A stretch of DNA of 6,095 nucleotides from Nitrospirota bacterium. Lineage in GTDB: Bacteria; Nitrospirota; JAOUDF01. The stretch lies in the NCBI GenBank assembly GCA_029859385.1, contig JAOUDF010000150.1:1-6095 (forward strand), given 5' to 3'. Below the pieces are notes generated by a model that searched no databases, had not been told where the DNA came from, and saw only the letters and a list, made by a program, of their open reading frames with translations. Below, piece after piece: positions 1 to 3,897 of this stretch (position 1 is its first letter; every line of letters starts with the position of its first letter). Made by a program: the position numbers and the translations under genes.

Positions 1-1
1 A

Positions 2-118
2 GTCGACTACCCCTTCGTCGTCCCCACAAAAAACACCCCCCGCATCCAGGAAGTACACATCACCCTGGGGCATGTCCTCTGCGAACGCATCGACGAGCTG
101 ATGTTCGGGAAGGGCTGA
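2..118 (+). CDS. gmhA: C-terminal end of a GmhA-like sedoheptulose 7-phosphate isomerase (partial, 5' end outside window)
   Basis: Frame 2 is open from the window edge to TGA at 116-118 and gives 38 residues containing NTPRIQEVHITLGH. This matches the conserved C-terminal helix of the SIS-domain phosphoheptose isomerases (GmhA family). From memory of E. coli GmhA, the Gln of RIQE and the second His of the HxxxxH stretch are active-site residues; both are present (window peptide Q16 and H24). The enzyme converts sedoheptulose 7-phosphate to D-glycero-D-manno-heptose 7-phosphate in the cytoplasm, the first step of ADP-heptose synthesis for the LPS inner core. It is the only gene on the plus strand and points towards the AbiV-type gene, so the two are convergent. 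The related SIS protein DiaA has a similar C-terminus and cannot be fully excluded from 38 residues. Confidence 0.75.
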   Translation, partial: VDYPFVVPTKNTPRIQEVHITLGHVLCERIDELMFGKG

Positions 119-165
119 TGACCCAGTCAGCCTTCATTACGAGATTACGGAAGCGGCAGATAGCA

Positions 166-213
166 AATTACCAAAGCCTGACCCCATATATCCCTGACCC
201 CATATATCCCTGA
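166..213 (-). repeat. Left end motif of the AbiV cassette with a 16-bp tandem duplication
   Basis: On the minus strand, 185 to 166 reads GGGGTCAGGCTTTGGTAATT, pointing away from the AbiV-type gene. Just inside it the 16-bp unit TGACCCCATATATCCC (plus strand) occurs twice in perfect tandem at 179-194 and 195-210, followed by another TGA. The same outward motif, also with a tandem duplication that repeats its GGGTCA, sits on the other side of the gene at 1838-1887. The pairing suggests matched termini of one inserted unit; that reading is inference. Confidence 0.6.
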
Positions 214-227
214 ATTTATGGAATGTC

Positions 228-266
228 CCTCTATGGCCCCTCTATGGCCCCCCTATGGCCCCTCTA
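228..266. repeat. 11-bp tandem array overlapping the stop codon of the AbiV-type gene
   Basis: The unit CCTCTATGGCC is present at 228-238 and 239-249, with a one-base variant at 250-260 (CCCCTATGGCC) and a partial copy CCTCTA at 261-266. Each unit contains CTA, which is TAG on the minus strand. Because 11 is not a multiple of 3, the array offers a stop in every minus-strand frame. The annotated stop of the AbiV-type gene (242-244) lies in the second unit. Confidence 0.85.
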
Positions 267-1807
267 AACTCCGGCCAACGCCGCTGCGCTACAAGCGCAA
301 AATAGAGATCGGCTGCACGCTTCGCAGCGACGGCATCGCCTAAGGATGCTTTGCCGGGAGTTTCCAGCTGTCCGAATACCAGGGTCCGTTGGGCTTCTTC
401 CTCGATGATAGTTTGAAACACGCGATGCAAGGATGGGAGAAGCTCGGCATCTCCGCTTTCCAGGTCGCCAAACTGATGCATCCCACGACGCAATGATGCC
501 AGGAAAGCATCGCGTGCCTGAGTCTCAAGCGACACATGCAGATCAGTTTTACTCAGAAGCGAGAGCCCGAGGAGATATTGGCCGAAGATCGGCTCAGCCT
601 CGTGGTCCGGCATTAACCCAAATGCCACCATTGCCCTGATAGCATTGTTGAGATGCACCTCCTCTAAAGCCACGCGTTGTCGTTTGCTACCGTCGGGGCG
701 ATTTTCTGCCCATTCCTTTGAAAATCCGCTCAAGCGACCGATAAAAACCTGCATATTCGGGGCTTCAAGATCCTGAACGCTTTCATAATAGGCTTCCGCC
801 TGACCGGAAAGCTCGTACCAGAAGAATCCCCCCGTCCCGATGTTCAGCATGACAAGATGCATCTTACTCATTACGAGCCCAACGTCGAAGAGCTGCTCGA
901 GTTTGATGTGATCGTGAATTGTCATTTCGAGCAGGAGATCCTGATGCTTAGGTCCCGCCGTGCGCATCTTCACCGCCTCGATGCGGTCGTTCCAGAAGTT
1001 CAGCGTTTTCTGGCGTAGTGAATGGGAAGGCGTTTGCACTCGTACCTTCATCAGCCACTTCGGCTTTCCCTGACCGGGCTTGCTCGCCTGGCGTGACAGT
1101 TCTCGCTTGAGATGTTCCTTTTCTGCTTCAGCTACTTTTCCGAATTCTTCACGCGCCCAGTGGACCCATGCACGAGTGTTGCCGCCAAGCTCTTCGTGTT
1201 TTTGTATGAAAGGCCGGCTGAAGAGCATCTTACGTCCCTGCTCATCGCTGGCGGTCGCAAGAAACCATTCCAGTTCCTCGACGCTCTCACCTAGAGTCGG
1301 TGCGCCCGTTGTTTCCTCTAGTTCGAGACAAGCTTTAGCGAGTTTCATGAGCGACGTTGCATGATCGACCCGCACGGCCCGTCTGGGTGGGGCTTTGGCC
1401 CCATGCTCGTAATCGACGTAAAGACCGGCCATACGACGGTCATGTGTGCTTTCGGCAAACTGTCGGGCCTCTTTGAAGCTCTCGGGATCGATCTTGCCGC
1501 CCGACAAGCTTGGAGACCATATTGCCCACATCAACTTCCAGATGTGATCATCAAGGCGTCTATCGATCCAACTGGTATCCCAAGCGCCGCCCGTGACTCC
1601 TCGAGCGCACAGCATACCCGCCTTGCCGATTTCTTCCATGGCAAGGATTGCCAAATGATAGGCAATATTCGGATAAGCATTATCGCTCGCCAGCACGCGC
1701 TCGGCACTCGCAATGAGATCGCGTGCATGATCAAGGCAGAGCAGTCGCTGCTCAATATAGGCCGCCGTACCTGCATCACCCTTTGATGGCCCTGGATTCT
1801 TTTTCAT
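242..1807 (-). CDS. AbiV-family (HEPN) abortive-infection-like protein with a long C-terminal extension
   Basis: Encodes 521 residues from the ATG at 1807. An in-frame GTG at 1816 would add three residues (numbering below uses that 524-residue form), but AGGTG at 1818-1814 lies 6 bases before the ATG and overlaps the GTG, so the ATG is preferred. Residues about 27-170 look like an AbiV-type HEPN domain: YHLAILAMEEIGKA at 53-66, a possible R-x4-H at R86-H91, and GLYVDY at 131-136. HEPN domains are all-helical and often RNases; lactococcal AbiV (about 200 residues) blocks phage development. Residues about 221-245 are charged and coiled-coil-like, and about 250-524 match nothing I recognise. No signal peptide or clear membrane segment is seen. 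It stands alone between outward-facing repeat motifs, convergent with gmhA. AbiV assignment is fairly secure; phage defence, and catalytic use of R86/H91, are inference. Confidence 0.8.
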   Translation of the reverse strand: MKKNPGPSKGDAGTAAYIEQRLLCLDHARDLIASAERVLASDNAYPNIAYHLAILAMEEIGKAGMLCARGVTGGAWDTSWIDRRLDDHIWKLMWAIWSPSLSGGKIDPESFKEARQFAESTHDRRMAGLYVDYEHGAKAPPRRAVRVDHATSLMKLAKACLELEETTGAPTLGESVEELEWFLATASDEQGRKMLFSRPFIQKHEELGGNTRAWVHWAREEFGKVAEAEKEHLKRELSRQASKPGQGKPKWLMKVRVQTPSHSLRQKTLNFWNDRIEAVKMRTAGPKHQDLLLEMTIHDHIKLEQLFDVGLVMSKMHLVMLNIGTGGFFWYELSGQAEAYYESVQDLEAPNMQVFIGRLSGFSKEWAENRPDGSKRQRVALEEVHLNNAIRAMVAFGLMPDHEAEPIFGQYLLGLSLLSKTDLHVSLETQARDAFLASLRRGMHQFGDLESGDAELLPSLHRVFQTIIEEEAQRTLVFGQLETPGKASLGDAVAAKRAADLYFALVAQRRWPEFRGAIGGP

Positions 1808-1813
1808 ACATAA

Positions 1814-1818
1814 CACCT
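1814..1818 (-). promoter_or_regulatory. Ribosome binding site of the AbiV-type gene (decides the start)
   Basis: AGGTG on the minus strand ends 6 bases before the ATG at 1807. The alternative GTG start at 1816 would lie inside this site and has no purine-rich sequence at a proper distance upstream. Confidence 0.5.
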
Positions 1819-1837
1819 AATACGCTGATTTAGGTAG

Positions 1838-1887
1838 CGCACCCAAGAAGGGTCACGCACCCAAGAAGGGTCAGGTCTTCATTTACC
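1838..1887 (+). repeat. Right end motif of the AbiV cassette with an 18-bp tandem duplication
   Basis: CGCACCCAAGAAGGGTCA is perfectly duplicated at 1838-1855 and 1856-1873. The second copy runs straight into the outward motif GGGTCAGGTCTTCATTTACC at 1868-1887. It lies just upstream of the AbiV-type start. The inner unit differs in sequence and length from the 16-bp unit at the left end, so the two duplications arose separately or diverged strongly. Confidence 0.65.
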
Positions 1888-1900
1888 ATTTTCTGAAACT

Positions 1901-1952
1901 CACTAAGGGGCAGCCGCCCCAAAAATGTAAAGTGGAGCCCCGACCCTTAGTG
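1901..1952. repeat. Inverted repeat and hairpin at the junction of the two cassettes
   Basis: CACTAAGGG at 1901-1909 and CCCTTAGTG at 1944-1952 are a perfect 9-base inverted repeat. Inside it GGGGC (1907-1911) pairs with GCCCC (1916-1920) around the loop AGCC. There is no T-run after the hairpin on either strand, so it does not read as a rho-independent terminator. The minus-strand motif GGGTCGGGGCTCCACTTTAC (1946 to 1927) lies in the interval and is the left-end motif of the next cassette. Confidence 0.55.
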
Positions 1953-1996
1953 CTTGCTAGCTTTTCCAAGAACCCAAATAGCGATCATATCTTCGC

Positions 1997-2019
1997 GGCG
2001 CCCACACCGAGTGGGTGCC
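1997..2019. repeat. GC-rich hairpin downstream of the AT-rich gene
   Basis: GGCGCCCAC (1997-2005) pairs with GTGGGTGCC (2011-2019) through nine positions, one a G-T pair, around a 5-base loop. It begins about 10 bases beyond the stop codon of the 2029-2703 gene and could act as a transcript end or mRNA stabiliser. On the minus strand no U-run follows, so a classical rho-independent terminator is not supported. On the plus strand a pyrimidine-rich CTCTTCTTCT follows. Confidence 0.4.
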
Positions 2020-2028
2020 CCTCTTCTT

Positions 2029-2703
2029 CTACGTAGTATCCTCAATGGAAAGAATCTTATAATTTTCTGGTCGTCCCTCTATAGCTCCAGAGGTTTCCTC
2101 TACTGCGAATTTCAATCTTCGCTGCGTGCTACCTGCACCTAACTTTAAGAATTGCTCTGGGCTAAAAAAACTAGAGTATGAGTTAATCTTTTTCCTCGCG
2201 AGCACGATCCATTGGGTTTCAGCTTCTATGTCATCCCTTCTAAGCCACAGATTCAGCGCAAATAGTCCAGCGAGGGCATTCATCGCATTGGCAAAATTTG
2301 CCTTGCAAAACTCTGAATTCCTATTGTGTTTAATACCATTATAGGCGTCATACCAAGATGGATTCTTACTTCTACGATTCGACCAATTCAAGAACGGTTT
2401 GAGAGTAGTATTTGAGAGATTCTGATAAGGCCAAACCACTTCAACCATGACTTTTTGAAATGGTACAGCACGTGACAGGGTATTCCCAATTGATGGAAAG
2501 TCAAGGCGAGAGGGCTTCTCAAGTTTTAACTGTGTGATGAGCGTCTTGGCTACATTCTCGCATTCCCCGCAAATTCGCAAAATGAGCTCAGCCAACCTTA
2601 GTGAGTACACCTCCAAATGTGCATCATTGAGGGCTACCGAAAAGGTGAGATCGCAAAACTCATTTTCCAAGCGCTCATAAACTGGCCAATATTCCTTCCA
2701 CAC
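2029..2703 (-). CDS. Uncharacterised, possibly HEPN-like protein with a WYDAYNGIKHNR motif
   Basis: Encodes 224 residues from a GTG at 2703; GGAGAG at 2714-2709 gives a good ribosome site 5 bases upstream. I cannot name a family with certainty. The protein appears mainly helical. Residues 31-60 form a helix rich in E, R and L, and 117-128 read WYDAYNGIKHNR, followed by the hydrophobic alanine/leucine-rich helix NALAGLFALNLWL at 142-154. This YNxxKHxR-then-helix layout resembles uncharacterised HEPN-like proteins, in which a polar KH/R pair sits near the fold's presumed active site. The canonical R-x4-6-H motif is not visible, so RNase activity is unsupported. There is no signal peptide, and the only hydrophobic stretch is too short and mixed for a confident membrane span. 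Its AT-rich composition and flanking motifs suggest horizontal transfer. Confidence 0.7.
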   Translation of the reverse strand: MWKEYWPVYERLENEFCDLTFSVALNDAHLEVYSLRLAELILRICGECENVAKTLITQLKLEKPSRLDFPSIGNTLSRAVPFQKVMVEVVWPYQNLSNTTLKPFLNWSNRRSKNPSWYDAYNGIKHNRNSEFCKANFANAMNALAGLFALNLWLRRDDIEAETQWIVLARKKINSYSSFFSPEQFLKLGAGSTQRRLKFAVEETSGAIEGRPENYKILSIEDTT

Positions 2704-2708
2704 TATAT

Positions 2709-2714
2709 CTCTCC
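2709..2714 (-). promoter_or_regulatory. Ribosome binding site of the AT-rich gene
   Basis: GGAGAG on the minus strand is separated by 5 bases (ATATA) from the GTG at 2703-2701 and supports that non-ATG start. Confidence 0.55.
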
Positions 2715-2732
2715 GCTATAAAGGGAAACCCT

Positions 2733-2792
2733 GGGGTCGCTTCTTGAAAATGACAAAACAAGATATTGGGGTCACATCTTGCATTGACATTT
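2733..2792 (+). repeat. Two direct copies of the GGGGTC end motif
   Basis: GGGGTCGCTTCTTGAAAATG starts at 2733 and GGGGTCACATCTTGCATTGA at 2768, 35 bases apart, both on the plus strand with matching layout (GGGGTC, then TCTTG, then an AT-rich tail with TGACA). They lie upstream of the AT-rich gene and downstream of the nucleotidyltransferase pseudogene. A doubled end may record nested or repeated insertion at one site. The rest of the gap to 2857 shows nothing I can call. Confidence 0.55.
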
Positions 2793-2857
2793 TCCAGAAC
2801 AACCCTCGCACGAAAGGAACTTCAAGAAAAATCTATCCGAAGCCCTTCTCTCTTTAT

Positions 2858-3174
2858 CTATGCAACAACCGCAGCCTCGCCCCGTTCAAACTCATCTTCC
2901 TTGAAGCAGATGACTTCCAGCAATGAGTTAAACTCCTGGGCTTCATGAAATATGGCAAGGGATTCTTCGTAATATCGCTCGCCTTTGCCGGGCACAACGA
3001 GAGCTAGTCGATATCGCTGTAGTCTTTCTGGGTTCCGCGAACGTAGGAACCAAAGAGATAGGCGAGGCGGATTTGGTGCCTTTTCGACGCCTGCTTCAAG
3101 AAAGACCGGGCAAGCTCTAATGCCTTGTTTTGCGTGTAAGCCACTCGATCTTCTCCGTGGCAAAGTCCGTTCAT
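2858..3174 (-). pseudogene. Frameshifted MNT-type nucleotidyltransferase, third member of the mntA-hepT chain
   Basis: The ATG at 3174 overlaps the hepT stop (ATGA, 3174-3171). Its frame runs 56 codons, including LAYLFGSYVRGTQKDYSDID with the polymerase-beta-fold signature G-S-x10-D-x-D, then hits TAG at 3006-3004 directly after the second catalytic Asp. One frame over, the text continues naturally as LALVVPGKGERYYEESLAIF and onward to the TAG at 2858, so a single missing base near 3007-3010 explains the break. The N-terminus may also be disturbed: the frame after the hepT stop reads TDFATEKIEWLTRK, a plausible original start. As written, the product would stop within the active site and lack the rest of the domain. 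Such proteins act as antitoxins or AMP-transferases with HEPN partners; no intact second partner follows. Real decay and sequencing error are both possible. Confidence 0.75.
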
Positions 3175-3518
3175 GCCCCTTCAATATCCCGCAAAATCCT
3201 TTCAAACAGAGGTCGCAGGACGGGAATACGGTCCTTCACCACCAGCCAGACTATTTCCTTGTCCACCCCGAAATAAAAATGGATCACCTTGTCGCGCATG
3301 CCGGACATTTCTTTCCAGGGCACTTGCGGGTATGCGGCGCGAACATCCTCCGGGACATTTTTTGCCGCTTCACCCATGACCTCGACCGAGCGCAACACTG
3401 CGTTCACGGTTCTTTTATCCGCGCAGAACTGTTCGTATGACAGCCCTTCAATGAACTCCTCGGCGTCACGCATGTTTTCCAGGATATCCTTTATGTACAA
3501 GAGGGCATTTCGACTCAT
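3171..3518 (-). CDS. hepT: HepT-like HEPN RNase toxin (DUF86 family)
   Basis: Encodes 115 residues, the usual size for the family. The diagnostic R-x4-H-x-Y motif is intact as RDKVIHFY at residues 75-82. In characterised HepT proteins Arg and His form the RNase site, and the Tyr is the residue the partner MntA modifies with AMP to silence the toxin. Other family features are the N-terminal helix with YIKDILENM and the central VNAVLRSVEVMGEAAKNVP helix (38-56). The ATG at 3518 overlaps the mntA stop by 4 bases (ATGA), and AAGGAGG at 3535-3529 lies 10 bases upstream, so translation is coupled but can also start independently. Its own stop overlaps the start of the broken nucleotidyltransferase gene. 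The target RNA cannot be read from sequence; tRNA or mRNA cleavage is known for relatives. Cytoplasmic. Confidence 0.92.
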   Translation of the reverse strand: MSRNALLYIKDILENMRDAEEFIEGLSYEQFCADKRTVNAVLRSVEVMGEAAKNVPEDVRAAYPQVPWKEMSGMRDKVIHFYFGVDKEIVWLVVKDRIPVLRPLFERILRDIEGA

Positions 3519-3808
3519 AAAGCCACTGCCTCCTTGTGAATGATCTCGCGTAGTTCGGCGCGCACATCGCGTTTGGGAACGAGGTCGGTCTTTATCCCAA
3601 GCACGTCGGCAAGATAGATTTCCGCCCCTACAAGCTCCAGGATGCTGATGGGGTGGACGAACTCGACCAGCAGATCGAGATCGCTCGTGCTTTTCTGCTC
3701 ACCCCTGACATACGAGCCGAAGATGCCTACGACGGCAATACCATATTTCTCGGCGAGGACACCGCGATGCTGCCTGAGGATCGTCTTGATTTCGTCCAAT
3801 GTTTTCAT
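3515..3808 (-). CDS. mntA: MntA-like minimal nucleotidyltransferase antitoxin
   Basis: Encodes 97 residues, typical of the minimal nucleotidyltransferase (MNT) family. The signature G31-S32-x10-D43-L44-D45 lies in the stretch IFGSYVRGEQKSTSDLDLLV, and a third likely metal-binding Asp is D75 in GIKTDLVP. All three acidic positions are present, so the enzyme should be active. In the characterised Shewanella pair MntA transfers AMP groups from ATP to the Tyr of HepT, neutralising its RNase. It is first in a minus-strand operon with hepT (4-base overlap) and the broken second nucleotidyltransferase gene, with antitoxin before toxin as is usual. The ATG at 3808 has only a weak upstream purine stretch (GATGAAAC). 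It begins 89 bases beyond the stop of the ABC transporter gene and probably has its own promoter. Confidence 0.92.
   Translation of the reverse strand: MKTLDEIKTILRQHRGVLAEKYGIAVVGIFGSYVRGEQKSTSDLDLLVEFVHPISILELVGAEIYLADVLGIKTDLVPKRDVRAELREIIHKEAVAL
3529..3535 (-). promoter_or_regulatory. Ribosome binding site of hepT inside mntA
   Basis: AAGGAGG on the minus strand, 10 bases before the hepT ATG, is embedded in the last codons of mntA. It is a near-perfect anti-16S match and stronger than anything visible before mntA. Confidence 0.6.
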
Positions 3809-3867
3809 TGTTTCATCAGTGGTTATTCGGCTTAATCCCGCGTAACTTTTTCGGCATGTTGATTGAC

Positions 3868-3894
3868 ATTATCAAACAACAGCCCATATTTCAA
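3868..3894 (-). promoter_or_regulatory. Weak candidate promoter for mntA-hepT with an imperfect palindrome
   Basis: On the minus strand TTGAAA (3894-3889) is followed after 15 bases by GATAAT (3873-3868), about 60 bases before mntA. The spacing is shorter than the ideal 17, so this is tentative. GTTGAT at 3858-3863 and ATCAAAC at 3871-3877 (plus strand) are imperfect inverted half sites overlapping the -10 box and could be an operator, as expected for an autoregulated toxin-antitoxin operon. Confidence 0.25.
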
Positions 3895-3897
3895 TGC

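Larger units (their letters stand above)
166..1887. mobile_element. Putative AbiV-carrying cassette bounded by inverted, tandem-duplicated end motifs
   Basis: The unit runs from the left motif (minus strand, 185 to 166, GGGGTCAGGCTTTGGTAATT) to the right motif (plus strand, 1868-1887, GGGTCAGGTCTTCATTTACC). Both point outward. Each is preceded on the inner side by a short perfect tandem duplication carrying an extra GGGTCA. The only gene inside is the AbiV-type gene. No transposase or integrase is present, so any mobility would be supplied in trans. I recall similar GGGGTCAGGTCTT motifs near IS200-like (REP-associated tyrosine) transposases and toxin-antitoxin genes in Proteobacteria, but cannot verify that here. 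The exact ends are not defined because no target-site duplication is obvious. Confidence 0.4.
1927..2787. mobile_element. Putative second cassette carrying the AT-rich gene
   Basis: On the left the minus strand reads GGGTCGGGGCTCCACTTTAC (1946 to 1927). On the right the plus strand carries GGGGTCGCTTCTTGAAAATG (2733-2752) and GGGGTCACATCTTGCATTGA (2768-2787). All three point away from the gene at 2029-2703 and resemble the motifs around the AbiV-type gene: GGGTC, then a TCTT-like core, then an AT-rich tail. The single gene inside is clearly AT-richer than its neighbours, which supports recent acquisition. No transposase is encoded. The true ends and any target duplication are not determinable by eye. 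Confidence 0.35.

Noticed and set aside
179..266. Short tandem repeats considered as a CRISPR array
   Set aside because: Units are 11-16 bp, directly adjacent and without unique spacers.
1361..1786. Plus-strand open frame of 141 codons
   Set aside because: Opposite the conserved AbiV-like N-terminal part; no ribosome site or domain was seen.
1907..1920. GGGGC/GCCCC hairpin considered as a terminator
   Set aside because: No T-run follows the stem on either strand; on the minus strand the T-run precedes it.
3011..3205. Upstream part of the minus-strand open frame 2858-3205 starting MKGFCGILKG
   Set aside because: Only the part after about 3007 is natural nucleotidyltransferase sequence; the earlier part overlaps hepT out of frame and is noise created by the frameshift.
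2985..3440. Plus-strand open frame of 151 codons
   Set aside because: Antisense to hepT and the nucleotidyltransferase pseudogene, both of which have clear family motifs.
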